This document shows positions 48,475 through 60,988 of a stretch of DNA of 64,000 nucleotides, piece after piece. The stretch comes from Phalacrocorax aristotelis (lineage: Eukaryota > Chordata > Aves > Suliformes > Phalacrocoracidae): contig NC_134277.1 in the NCBI RefSeq assembly GCF_949628215.1, positions 106,781,463 to 106,845,462 of the forward strand, read 5' to 3'. Below the pieces are notes generated by a model that was not told where the DNA came from, ran no database searches, and saw only the letters and a program-made list of their open reading frames with translations. The first letter of the stretch is position 1. Each line of letters begins with the position of its first letter. The translations under genes were made by a program, and so were the position numbers.

Positions 48475-49283
48475 TGAAATTTTAAAAAAGTGTGACCACA
48501 ACGCTAATTGGAAAAGCCAGTTTAAGTTTAAAACAATTTCAGATCAAATTTCTTCCAATAAACTTCAGCAGGAGACAGTAGATTTTAAATAAGACAATCT
48601 TTCAGTATGGTTAACTTTGTAGCAAATATTAGATACATTTTCAACTGATTCCTTAATAAAGAAGAAAAAAGTATAGGGTTTCAGGGCAATTACTTGGAAT
48701 TGTCTTTCACAGTGAGAAGCAGGCTATACTTGCTTGCTTTGCTTTTCATCACTAGGAGCCATTATTTATTGATTGACAGTTCTGAACTGTGGTACTATTG
48801 CTATTCAAGATACATTTAAAGTACTTGCATATAACTCATGAGTCTTTTTATTGGAGGAAGGGAAAGTGGGGAATAGTGAAAAAGATCGAAGATATCTCAA
48901 ACCTCTCATTTGACAGAATTCTAGCCACTAGTCCAGCATAATGTCTTCATATTGCATTAATGGCAATAGGGAGATATTATTTACAAAAACATAATAATCA
49001 TAAAGATTATTGTTAAAATATAATAATTTTAAAAATAGAGTAATTTTTATAAATCCTGATTTGATAAATCACACTTCCAATAACAATGTGCAGCAGAACA
49101 AGGACATCCACGCAAGCTGGGTACCAGAAACAGGCTATTGTGCTCTCCAGAATTCAGAGCACAGCGAACAGACACTCAGTAGCTCTTCACAGAACAACAC
49201 AGGTTTATCAAGATTTATGAGCTCAAGTACTGCCCAAAATAGCTACAGTACAAACTGATCCAAGAAGAATACACGTAAGACTG
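48475..49283. other. Unique AT-rich DNA up to the LTR
   Basis: No certain gene. An 82-codon frame (49010-49258, plus) is unusually rich in Ser, Asn and Gln and ends 25 bp before the LTR. It begins in AT-rich DNA and shows no domain. It may be part of an old, unnamed repeat. Confidence 0.4.
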
Positions 49284-49814
49284 TGTCCTGGTTTCATCTG
49301 GGATAGAGTTAATTTCTTTTCAAGTATCTGCTATAGTGCCGTGTCTTGGATTTAGGATGAGAATAAAGTTGATAACGCAGAGATGTTTTCGTCACTGCTG
49401 AGCAGTGCTTACACAGAGTCAAGGCCTTTTCTTGCTTGTCATACAGCCCCACAAGCGAGTAGGCTGGGGGTGCACAAGAATTTGGGAGGGGACACGGCTG
49501 GGACAGCTGACCCCAGCTGACCAAAGATATATTCCATACCATATGTCATCATGCTCAGCATATAAACTAGGGGAAAATCTGGCTGGAGGTCCACTGCTCA
49601 GGAACTGGCTGGGCATTGGTCAGCAGTTGGTGAGCAACTGCGTTGTGCATCACTTGTTTTGTATATTCTTTTATAATTATTATTATTTTCTCTTTCTTTT
49701 CTGTCCTATTAAATTGTCTTTATCTCAACCCATGAGTTTCACCCCCCATCCCACTGGGAAGAGTGAGCAAACAGCTGTGTAGGGTTTAACTACTTGCCAG
49801 GTTAAATCACAATA
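49284..49814 (+). mobile_element. Solo LTR, ERVL-like
   Basis: TGTCCTGGTTTCATCTGGG to AAATCACAATA, 531 bp. The flanks are GACTG (49279-49283) and GAGTG (49815-49819), a 5-bp target duplication with one difference. Inside: the TGATAACGCAGAGATG block, a CTGACCCCAGCTGACC block, a decayed CRE (TGTCATCA near 49545), TATA box TATAAA (49561-49566), ATTAAA (49708-49713) and remains of the 3' hairpin. The terminal CA has become TA. No internal viral sequence. Belongs with the copies at 4789 and 27748. Confidence 0.9.
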
Positions 49815-51431
49815 GAGTGAATAAATCCTGGCAGATCTAAACTATTTCTCTATACTACTAGCTTTTATCTCATCCATGGTTAATTGAAAATTTCCTGTGC
49901 TTTAAGCTCAGGAGCATACATCTCCAATTATCTCCATGTCATCTTTGCACTTTCATTGAAAACCTATCGCAAGCCACAGTGCAACTCCTGTATTTCTTGT
50001 CTTTTTTACATATCTTGAACACGTTTTCAGAGGAAGGAATTCACAAACCCATTGGTTTAGTCTTGACTCCAGGAACCTAAAAGTCTTGTGAAAAAATGTG
50101 TGAACAGGAAGTAAAGGAACCTGAGAGTTTTTAGCGAACTGTAGAATATGGTGGTCCCCAGTTACTTCTTTGCAGCTGTAACACAATTCCTGGCAGTGTG
50201 AATGTGTCAGTCATGCCGTTATGCATAAACATCTAATCTAATATGTCTAGTATTTAGTAAACAAGTTAGCCCATTATGGTCTTAGAAAAACCCAGCATCA
50301 CATATCAAAATCTCTCTGGGTTAAGTAAGGTGACAAAGTGTGAAAGCCTTTGGGCTAACATAGCAATGTGATTGTTTACAGCACAACAGACCCCGTGATG
50401 CTTCTGTCGACTGATGAACATGCCCACTAATCATTCCAGATACAGACTGATTGCCAAGCCCTACATTAGTAAGAATCAATAAGCTGGCAACTTTCTCACC
50501 CTGCTGGATATACCAAACCAGGCTGATCCAAAACTCGGTTGTCATTATTGAATTTCACTGGATATTTTTTGAAACAGATGGTTGTTTCCCTTTAAATTAC
50601 TATAGTTTCATGACTTCCAACAATAACTTTGCCCTATTAAGAATTCTAGATAAGTTCTATTAACAACTCCTTGTTATTAAAAATAATTGTGTGAATATAT
50701 TAGTGCAGTGTCACTCAGTTCTTTCCTTTTCCATTCATTTTGCTAAGCTAAAAATTTTAATATAAACTAAAAATAAACCCTTAAAACTAGCAACTGAAAG
50801 ATTTTTAAATTACATTTAATGAAAAGATACGAAAAACATATGAAGAAAATTGGCCATAACTGGTGGGTGTGGGCCTAAATTACATCTTGTCCCCCTGGGA
50901 ATAGACATAGTACCTTTTCAAGACAAAACAAGTCACTTGTTTTTTAAAATATTTCGTACTTAGACATTTTAGAAACACATAATCTGGTGGTTCTAGGTGT
51001 AATCTTAGTTTACCTAACATCCATAAAACAGTAAGAGAGTTCCATTTTGATTTCTATTTCATAATCGAATTAATCCAGTTACACATATAATGAGTAACTA
51101 CTAAGACCAGTACATGAATAAAAAAATGGTAAGCTTCAAATGTTCATACAAAAGCATACACGATTGCCAGAAATTGCTAGCATACAGACAATATTATTTT
51201 AAAGACTAGTCCCAATGTGTAATGAATCACAAAACTTAAGAGTGCTATTGACAAGCTAATGTACAACAACTTCCCTCCATTTCCATTCTGTTTTATAACA
51301 GTTTTCAAACACCTCCTCTAAGAACCCCTGAGATCACTGCTTTATGGAAGGGAAATTTTGCCAAGGTATAAGTGGAGTATATTACATGTACGTCAAAAGG
51401 GTTTGGCTCAATTGCTCTTCTCTGTTTACAA
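49815..51431. other. Unique AT-rich DNA, no gene seen
   Basis: Only short motif-free open frames, none above 77 codons. No repeat family recognised. Confidence 0.5.
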
Positions 51432-51524
51432 GATATAGTGGTGGACTTGGCAGTGTTAGGTTTATGGTTGGACTCGATGATCTTAAAGGTGTTTTCCAAC
51501 CTAAACAATGCTGTGATTCTGTGA
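51432..51524 (+). mobile_element. CR1 LINE 3' end stub
   Basis: About 93 bp of the CR1 3' UTR: TAGTGGTGGACTTGGCAGTG, then TTGGACTCGATGATCTTAAA, TTTTCCAACCTAAAC and a terminal GATTCTGTGA. It is a severely 5'-truncated insertion of the subfamily also seen at 1240 and 31500. Confidence 0.9.
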
Positions 51525-54500
51525 TCATTCCCGAGTATTTCTGCACTTTTGTGACTTCAGTGTGTGTATTCCATGTGACAGCAGTAATGAACAGCCTATG
51601 TAAGTGTGAACACTTATGGAGTTTGTGCCATTAAAATTATGGAAATCATTCCCATTGGTAGCCTGCACCAGCCGACCTTGAGAACACCTGGCATCTGGGA
51701 AGGGTTGGGGCAAGAAGTTGTTCTGTTGTGTCACTCATCCACATGGCGGAAGGACACTAGGGAGCCAGATGAAATGGAAACCATGTCTGCTTCCAGCTGG
51801 AGCATGCTGAGGTTCCTCAGGGCAGACAGGGAAGCAGCCGACTGCACAGGTGCCCATCCTGGTCATGCGAAGCACAGCCAGCTCTGCAGCTGTTGCTGTT
51901 GCTTTAGCTGTCTGTTCGGCCAGCACTGAGAGTGAGTCAAAGCCCCTCTGTACATGGAAGGACTACACAACCGTGTTCCAAATTATTGCCAGACAGGGAC
52001 TAAAACTGTGGAAAACCTAATAACAAAAGTAATATGTAACTGCCCTAGAAAAAAAAATAATTTTGGGGTACAAATGAATAAGCGAAATAAAAGGCATGGG
52101 TTTTAAACTCCAGAAAAATGAGCAAAACATTTTAAAGCTCTTTTCCTAACAGCAGACAAATAGAAAACACTATCAAAGTCAGCTAACAAAATAATGAAAA
52201 TTCACAGGCATATAAAAAGGCACCATACCATATGTCCACCAATATCTAGTACAACAGGAACATTAAGAAAGCCATTAAGGTAGTGTCCCCATTGTGCCCA
52301 GGTATACAATAACATATGGTACATTTCCTGCTTCACTGTGCATTTCCTTGCTTTTGTTGTTTAGCATCACTAATTTAGAGCTTAATTAATATAGTTTGTG
52401 TGTGAATTTCTCTACAGAACATTTTATAATTCTTCATTGCTGCTTAAATTAATAGTTTTTTAGTGCAAGTGCTCTATACACGGTAAAGTAGCATTCTTTT
52501 CCAAACCATAATTAAATAGAAGGGCTAGACAGAATTATTTTAAGGTAGCTACACATGATATTTAAATTATTATTGTCTTCTTATTTAAGTCCTTGTATGG
52601 TTTGCTTTAATGATGTTACAGAGACATTACAAGGTTGTTGTTGGTTTTCATCAATGAAGACCTTCCAAGGACAGATATGGGTATCTCTCAGAAGTGTAGA
52701 TTAGAGGCAAAATAGTAATGGACTAATGTAGCAGTGTTAAGGAAAATGCAAGAAATGTGAAGTGACTATGTACTGATAAATGCCCACCTGTATATGTCAC
52801 GAAGAGGGGGAAACCAAGATGTCTGAAAGTTTTTTATCCTTCATGGATATTTATTCTCAAAAATCTAAAGAAGATTAAGGAATCTCAGGATTCCTCCAAA
52901 GATGATGCAATTTATTTGTAAGACACATTGTCTCTCTCTTTGGTATTTACAGATTCCACATGCCTCCTAGAAGACCTAACCTTTCTCACACTGGCTCAAT
53001 CTTAGCAGGGTTCCTATGTGATTTCAGGACTCCTTCTGGAAAATAAATAGTGTCTTCTCAAAGGAATATTAATTATCATTTCTGTCCTTCTGAAAGATTC
53101 ATATACTGTTTCATGAGTTTGGTATAGACAATGAAATTACAGTGAAAAATAACCCCCTAACAACAACTTCTCAAATGGTTGCATCAGAAATGTTTAGATC
53201 AACTAACCGATTAGACCAAATAACTAATATCCTGAATATTTAATTTTATGGGATAAAAGGTGGGAGTTCACTTAATAGTAATAAATAATAAGCATCAGTC
53301 CAGATCCACTAGGATTTGCCATTTACTGTCTTACCTGTGATGATGCTACGCAGTACTGTTTGAAAAATAATGCACAATTTATTTCCAAGCATGGATGGAG
53401 AAGGAAGGGATCTGTGGTATGAAACCAAATTAGAATGAAGAAAGTAAAGCATTACAGGCTTAAGTTAGTGTCTTCACTGGTGTAAACTATACCTTGATTT
53501 TACACATTTACTGATGTCTCAAATAGTTAATATTCTGAATGGAATTACAGGTTCCTGCCCAAATTATAGTAACATAGATTTATGTCAGCTTCTGATTTAA
53601 TTAAAGCACATTTACCATTTAGCATTAGGGGACTGTTATAGACCATGAGTGGACATATGGATATTGCATTCTGTTTCATATCTTTATGAGGCAGAAATTG
53701 CTTAGACCCTGTGTAAACTCATCCACTATGCAATTCCAATCTCTAAAAATAACATGCGGACTCCCAAACAGTATGACTTTTTTCTTTAAATGTTGAGTTT
53801 CCTTTGAGAACCGCAAGACCCCAACTCATGTTTTTCTGTATTTCTCATTCAGTTATTTTTACTTCTTTGGAGCTCATGCAAAATTACAGTTTTTGACTTT
53901 CCTTACAAGAAGAGGTTTGTGTTTTGCCATATAAATATATCCGCTTATAACTTCAAAATTAATCTCAGAATGAATTTTTGTAGTACATTGCTGGGTACAG
54001 TGTATTACAATAGCTACTGCTAAAATCTACTAAACAATTACATTTAATATTTTCCCTAGGGTCAAATAAAACAAAAATTACAATCTTGATCAAACTTTTG
54101 CTACTGCAAACTAAAACCAACACTTTGCAACTGAATCATGGTAGTTGTACAAATCAGAACCTGAAATTAATATTTCTGGAGATTAAATAGTTTGAATAAG
54201 TCACCCACTTTACGCACTGTAAGAATGGCAGAGGATGAACATTATGCAGTGGGTACCTAACAGAGAAGGACTCTTTCAAACACCCATTCATAAATTCAGG
54301 TATTGTTAACAGTGAGGTTTTCAAAAAAAGAATCATTCCCATTTATAACAGAACAATTTCACTGATCTGGCACATAATAAGAATTAAGATAACCTTTAAA
54401 AAGGTCTGTCTTTTCTTAAATTGTTTTTCCATAATTCTCAAATAATCACACAATTTTGCTCAGTTGACTTTGCATAATAACATTTTTCTTCAGTTCTAAT

Positions 54501-55716
54501 ATTTTAGAATCTGATCATGCCAAGTTACGGCACGCCCAGATAAAATCACTTTTCTGAAGAAAATGCTTCCTTTCAGCTACATGATAGAAAAAAATCTATC
54601 CACTCTCCCCAACAAAATGGATACAAGAAACAAATAATTACAGCTTTTAGGGAACTGACAGTAACCTCCTGGCTTTTCTAGATCTGGTTTTTAGAATACT
54701 CTGAACCTACTGGAATGAACCAGAATATCCATATCATCTGCGTTTACAGTGAAAGAATGTAGAAGAAAGCAGACTTTTCACAGCTTGCTTGAAAACTATT
54801 TTTTTTTTCATGTGTCCATCACTATGTATCAGTCTCATGTAATTGTGCCAGTAAGTATGTAATTCCTTGCATATTACGATAAGAGAGCAGGAAATGTCCT
54901 TATATATGAACAGAATGCATACTTCAGCTCTTTTGCTATTGCTAATCACAAATTAAGGCTAAATACAAATTGTTTTTGCAATTATTCTCTGCAAATCATT
55001 GTTTGACATTTGAATTGCAAGAACTCAAAATTTAAATACATTTAAAAGTAAAAGTTGAAGAAGAGATGTCACGAATATTGAATAGTGATCAACATATTAC
55101 AACCAATATGGTGGGTTTTTTTTTATATGGCCAGATTAAATTAGAGGAAGAAACCCCCAACAACCCATGAACTTTTAACTAAATGGCTTACTTATTGTTA
55201 AGGAAAACAATCTAAAGTCTACATGGAAAAGTAGATACTCTAAGTAGCGGTTTTATGACTTATAAGTAGATTGTGTAAGATTTATTTGTGTAATGTGCTT
55301 TAATATTTCATTACAAAATGCCCTTTGATTTCTGAACACAGGAACAGTATCAATAATATATACGCTTTTCTGGTTTAAGAAGTGTGATTTGCAAGGAAGG
55401 CTTTTTGTGGGCTTTTTTTTTTTTTAATAGCAGAAAAAAGAAGAAGAAAGTACATTTGACACAAACTCTTTTCTCATTCTTTTTTTATATATTAAGAGTC
55501 ACTTTCTACAGTAATATTTTCACCTACATAATCTCCAGACCAATAAAAAGCATGATCATTTCCTTTCCCAGTAATTACATGGTTGCCAGCTTCAATTTAG
55601 TTCCATTTACCCTTTCAGAATTCTTAACTTTTAACAGTTGCTCAACATGAATCTTCATTACTTTCTTACTTCTTCCAGGTATGAAAGATATTCAACTCAG
55701 CAGCAGATATTAAATT

Positions 55717-55755
55717 TCCTCCCCGCCCCCACCTCCCCTCCCCCACCTCACCCAA
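55717..55755. repeat. C-rich pyrimidine tract
   Basis: CCTCCCC, GCCCCCACC and TCCCCTCCCCC blocks; low complexity. Confidence 0.8.
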
Positions 55756-55853
55756 TCTACTTCCTATTCTCCATCCAAATTTGTCTTGAAACTAAGCGGA
55801 CTATCTTCAGAACCATGTCAAGTAGGTTCTTTATTAGGTACTATTTTTTGACG

Positions 55854-55870
55854 CTACACTACACTACACT
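55854..55870. repeat. (CTACA)3.4 microsatellite
   Basis: Three perfect CTACA units plus CT. Confidence 0.95.
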
Positions 55871-56797
55871 AATATTTAAACTGAAAATTAAGTTTTCTTC
55901 AAAATAAGGAAAAAACCATGTACACTCAACAAAATAAGCCATTTAATTCCTGAAAAAACCTACTTACTGTACTGCAGTATCATTCAGTATTACGCTTCCT
56001 AGTTATAGTCATTGAATGAAAATTATATGAGAGTTCTGGGAAGCACTGGAGAGTTCTGCCATACACCACGTTCTGCCTTGGACCATTGCCCATTACACTG
56101 TTCATTTTTGACAGTATTAAAGTCTGATATCTCTTGAACCAGCTGGAACAGAAACAAATACCGTGCATCACTGCTGTGCTGTGATTATGGGCTTTGCAAC
56201 AGTGAAAGAATTTCTTTTGAAACTTGTAAGGCTGAGAGACAGAATGTGAATGTGCACATTAAAATTACTTATTCTGCTCCCTTCCATTCCTCCCAGCTTA
56301 AAATTCTGACATGATAGTAGCTACTATCTCACAAGCTGTTAAAGATAGCATGCAGCTAGAAAATTATCTAACTGAAAGTTTGAACCTTTGCTTTCAAATA
56401 TCACAAAGCACTAATCTCTAGCCTTGTGGTTTCTAAGGTTTTGACTGCTGAAATCATGTGGGAGCTGAAGTGAAAAGCAACAAATGGTGATGGTAATCTG
56501 GTGATGTGAAGGTTTCATTATCTTAGGACCTACCATGTCTGATAAAACAGTACAAGTTCTCTCAGGACCAGTAAAGTTATCTTAAGTATGCAAACAGCAG
56601 GGGGCAAGCACTGACCCCTAAATGGGAGTAAAGCAAAGAGTAAAGCAGTTAAAAACAAGAGGTAAAACAAAATCAGATAAGATATAGAGCACTTTTCCTT
56701 TTTTTTTTTTTTTGGTAATGTTTTATTTATTTACCAATGTGTTAAACTAACAAATTGATATTTACCAAATACCATCCATAGTTTTGGTTTCATACTG

Positions 56798-56857
56798 AAA
56801 AAAAAAAAAACAACAACCCCAACACAAACCAAATAAACAAAAAACAAACCAAAAAAA
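56798..56857. repeat. A/C-rich low-complexity tract
   Basis: An A13 run followed by CAACAACCCC, ACAAACC and AAATAAAC units. Same style as the tracts at 9356 and 12161. Confidence 0.8.
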
Positions 56858-57255
56858 GTGTTTTCTGAGGTTTTCAGTAAGAAAAGATGCCTGAAGTTTT
56901 TCACACTCAATTTCATTCATAATGTACCTAATTCTTGAGACAGTTCCAGACAAGTTGACATATTATCTACAAACTCATTTGAAAAGTCTAATTTTAGTGT
57001 CTCTGATTGTGACACTGCCAGGATATAAACTGGCTGTGATTCTACTGTCTATTTTGTCTATTTTTCAGATACTCCTCCAGCATCCAGAACCTTTGTGTCA
57101 GTAATGTTTGAGGATACGTTTTTTTTAGTGCTTTCAGGATACTTTTATTGGTCTGTTGCCCAGAAGTTCAGATAATCCTGTTTCGAACCAGCCAATTTAC
57201 TCTGCCTGAGTAATGTCTTAAGGCAGATTCACAGCAATTAAGTTCTCAGTAATTT

Positions 57256-58167
57256 TTGTGACCCTTTGTAGATTCCCTCCAGCATGTTCATGTCTGTCTT
57301 ATACTGGGGATGCAGAACTGAACCCAGCACTCCTGATGTGGTGTCACTAGTGCTGAGTAGAGGGAAGGGATCACATCCCTCAACCTGCTGGCCATGCTCA
57401 TCCTAATGTTGTTGGCCTTCATTACCTTCGTTGGAAGATGCATTGCTGATTCATGGTGAGCTTGTTGCCCAAGAGGACCCCCAGCTCCCTTTCTGCAAAG
57501 CTGCTTTCCAGCCAGTCTGCCCTAGTGCAAGGATTTGTCTTTTCCATTGGAACTTTATGAGGTTACTGTCTGCCCATTTCTCCATCTTCTTGAGGTCCCT
57601 CTGAATGACAGCACAACTACCTGGACTATTAATGACTCTTCCCTCTTTTGTGTCACCTGCAAACTTGCTGAGGGTGCACTCTGTCCCATAATCTTGATGA
57701 CTAGTGAAATTAAACAGTGCTAGGCCCAGTATTGACCCCTGGGGTACACCACTAGTGACTGCCCTCCAGCTGGACTTCATTTCATTAAACACATATCTTT
57801 TAGTCTGGCAGTTCAGCTAATTTTCAGTCCACTTCACTGTTCATTTATTTAGTCTGTACTGCATCAGATTGTCTATGAGTATGTTACGAGAGACAGCGTT
57901 GAAAGTGCTGCTAATGTCAAGATAAACAAAATTCATTACTCTCCCATCATCCACAAAGCTAGACATTTCATTGTAGAAGGCTATCAGGTTGATCAGGGAT
58001 AATTTCCCCTTTATAAATCCATGCTGACTGTTTACAGTCATTTTCTCGTCTTCAATATGCTTGGAAATGGTTCCCAGGATTATCTGTTCCATTACCTTCC
58101 CAGGGATCAAGCTGAGGTTGACTAGCCTGTGGTTTCCCGTATTCACCTCCTGTCCCTTTCTGGGCAA
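57256..58167 (-). pseudogene. CR1-type reverse transcriptase remnant, catalytic box lost
   Basis: The minus-strand frame 58167-57841 shows GNHRLVNLSLIPGKVMEQII, QHGFIKGKLSLINLIAFYNE and YLDISSTFNAVSRNIL. A second frame (57792-57451) shows SSWRAVTSGVPQGSILG and ECTLSKF, then the catalytic box at 57652-57663, which reads FAGD: the first Asp is now Gly. CAVIQRDLKKMEKWADSNLIKF follows. A frame break lies between the two around 57800-57840. Not functional. Confidence 0.85.
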
Positions 58168-58170
58168 AAG
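57256..58170 (-). mobile_element. Old, diverged CR1 LINE fragment
   Basis: Minus-strand CR1-type sequence covering the middle of the RT coding region. It lacks a recognisable CR1 3' end at 57256 and any endonuclease, so both ends are truncated. It is clearly more diverged from the other CR1 copies than they are from one another, so it is probably an older subfamily. Confidence 0.85.
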
Positions 58171-59149
58171 GCTGCACGGGCCTATTTGCTGCTTCTGTTA
58201 TTCATGCTCTCCTCCTGGCTTCAGTTCTCATATTTGGTCAACAACAGTGCCATGCTTAGTTTATCCACTGACTTGATTCTGTAAATTTTATTCATACCCC
58301 TCTCAGCTCACTTCTTCTCAAGCGAGAGAGTCCAAGACTCCTTCCTTGAAAAGCAACCTGTCCACCCATTTGACCGATTCAGAAGCTGGAGCATATACAA
58401 CCGTGATTTTATTGTGTATTTGTGGCCAAAAGTAAGAAAAGAAAAAAACCCACCATGTATATATTAAGACGGAGTATTACCAGCTCAAATTATATGTAAT
58501 TGAGGTTAATTTCACATCCTCTCAAATTTTTTTTATAACTTTCAGTGAAAGAAAAGGTCTTATATCTTGAACATTCTCGCTTTCTGTATCAATAGAGAAA
58601 TCTTGTATTTTCTCTTCTTTGTCTGGATAGATTAATTTTATTACTGCTGAGATTCTCTTTCTGGCTGTTGCTTTGCAATTCCTTAGTTCTTCATATCTCT
58701 AAATCTTTTGCTACTTCCAAAGATCGAATCTGTCACACTATTCTTTAGATGCCTGAAAACCTCTACTTTTTGAAAATATTGTTGCAATAATAAAAAGATG
58801 ATGTTTATCTTTCTATTTATGGCATCAAAAATTAATAGAATATTAGACTGACATGCTATGAAGCTGTTCTGTGACCAGAAACAGAATCCAGCTTTTGTTA
58901 TGTTGTTAAACTAGGCACAACTGATTCAATGCATTCTCTTTATTTCCTGAAAATTATGAATCACAGGAGGTGATTTAGAGTGAGCATCATTCTACTGGGG
59001 TCAGAAACAACAAAACCACATTGAGAAAATTGTGTACGTGGTAGATGTTCATAGATTTTAGGAACTTTTGCAGGATTTTATAAAAGATACAGAATCTACA
59101 TCATCATTAGAATGATGAATGAACATGACAATGGGGTGTTCTTCAATGA
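58171..59149. other. AT-rich DNA, possible decayed LINE stretch at 58270-58350
   Basis: No gene seen. Around 58272-58350 there is weak resemblance, on the minus strand, to the LINE segment encoding [11 protein letters not shown] (the plus strand shows CCCTCTCAG...TTCTTCTCAAG). It is out of order with respect to the CR1 fragment before it, so it would be a separate old insertion. Confidence 0.35.
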
Positions 59150-59388
59150 CTACAACATGTTAGGGAGGGGCCTAGAAGGGGTAAGGAATTCTTCAGCAGT
59201 AGGCGAGCTAACTTGGCGAGGCAGGCTTTAAACTGAAGGACCTGGGAGGTGGGATCTGTTACAGAAATGCTCATGCCAGCACATCAAACAGAGGAGTAAG
59301 TCAGGCCAACCAGTGCAGCGACAAATGTTCCTTAGCTCTCTCACACGATGTGAAACAGAAGAGTAATCATCTCAGGTGTATGCATACG

Positions 59389-60988
59389 AATGCACGCAGT
59401 CTAGGAAACAAACAGGAGGAACTAGAGCTCCGTGCCCACTCAGAAGGTTATGACACCATAAGAGTACCTGAAACATGGTGAGACAATGCAAACGACTGGG
59501 GGATCACAATGGACAGTTATAGGCTCTTTTGTAAAGACAGGCAGGGTAGAAGAGGTGGAGGAGTCACACTCTACATTAAGGAAAACCTTGAATGTATCGA
59601 AGTCAACTATGGTGATTGCAGCTGCTCTATTGAGTGCCTCTGGGTTAAAGTCAGAGGGGTCATCTCCAAGCAGGACCTCACAGTGGGCATCTGCTATCGA
59701 CCTCCTAACCACGATGACAAAGACGATGAAGCGATACTTGGGGCACTAAAGCAAGCTTCTGGCCAACAGAACCTGGTCCTGATGGGTGACTTTGACTACC
59801 CCGACATCTGCTGGAAGAACAATACAGCAGCTCGCATGTCATCCACCAAGTTCCTGGAATGCGTAGAGGACGGTTCCCTGATACAGATGTTAGATGTGCC
59901 AACCAGGAATAAGGCACTGCTGGACTTGCTATTCACAAACCGAGAAAGCCTGCTTTGTAATATCTCGGTTAGTGATAGCCTTGGCTGCAGTGACCACAAT
60001 ATTGTGGAGTTCGGGATCCTGCTGAGCATGCTGGAGGTCAGCTCTAAGACAAGGGTTCTGGATTTTAGAAGGGCAAACTTCAGCTTGCTCGGAGCCCAGT
60101 TTGGAGGGATCCCGTGGGACACTTCCATGGAAGATAAAGGAGCTAGTGAGTGCTGGGAGTTCTTCAAGAACTCTCTCTTGGAAGCAAAAAACCAGTTTAT
60201 CCCCTGCAAAGGAAAGGGAAATAAGTGGAGCAAGAACCCCCCTTGGCTCAACCGTGAACTCCTGGGTTTACTCAAATCCAAAAAAGAACCATACCGGAGA
60301 TGGAGAAGTTGAAGCATTATCCATCGAGAGCTACAAGGGCATTGCCAGGGCATGCAGAGATGCAGTTAGAAAAGCAAAAGCCCAGCTTGAATTGAAAGTG
60401 GCCATAGATGTCAAAAATAACAGGAAAGGTTTCTTCAGGTATGTCAACCACAAGAAGAAAGAGAAGGAAAAGATAGGCCCACTGTTAAACAAGAGAGTCA
60501 AACACCAACGATGCTGGAAAGGCAGAGGTTCTCAACACTTCCTTCACCTCTGTCTTTACCAACACTTTTTGGTCCCAGGCTTTGGAAACAAAATTCCCAG
60601 TTGATCCAACCACCGACCCACCATCAGTGAAGGAAGAGTTAGTACATGAATTATTACAGAAGCTTGACCCCTACAAATCGATGGGCCCTGACGACATCCA
60701 CCCGAGGGTGCTGAGAGAGCTGGCTGATATCATTGCAAGGCCACTCTCCATAACCTTCGAGAAGTCATGGAGAATGGGAGATGTCCCAGAGGGCTGGAGG
60801 AAGGCAAATGTTACCCCTATCTACAAGAAGGGCTCAAGGGAGGATCCAGGTAACTGTAGGCCCATCAGCCTTACTTCAGTCCCTGGGAAAGTTATGGAAC
60901 GAGTCGTCCTGGGGGCCATCACAAGACAAACGAAGCATGTGATTGGGAAAAGCCAACATGGCTTCACTAAGGGCAGATCGAGCATAAC
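59389..60988 (+). pseudogene. CR1 ORF2, 5' half (endonuclease and RT start), broken
   Basis: It starts in degraded sequence with NARSLGNKQEELEL (about 59391) and a stop after ETW. The frame from 59509 (267 codons) holds the AP-like endonuclease: KDRQGRRGGGVTLYIKE, CYRPPNH, GDFDYPDICW (GDF at residues 93-95 from 59509) and SDHNIVEF (SDH at 161-163). It then runs to WLNRELLGLLKSKKEPYRRW. Frame changes near 60300 and again near 60495 lead to the frame of 60507-60988 with KSMGPDDIHPRVLREL, GWRKANVTPIYKKGS, NCRPISLTSVPGKVMERVV and QHGFTKGRSS, where the LTR cuts in. The Met at 59509 is internal, not the natural start. Confidence 0.9.

Larger units (their letters stand above)
51525..57255. other. 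Unique AT-rich DNA with simple repeats, no gene seen
   Basis: A GC-richer patch at 51640-51930 has frames open on both strands (107 and 63 codons) but no motif. Simple repeats: a C-rich pyrimidine tract (about 55717-55755), CTACA repeats (55854-55870), T15 (56699-56713) and an A/C-rich tract (56798-56857). No exon recognised. Confidence 0.5.

Noticed and set aside
51606..51929. 107-codon plus-strand frame with an opposing 63-codon frame
   Set aside because: No recognisable domain, both strands open, composition explained by local GC; not called.
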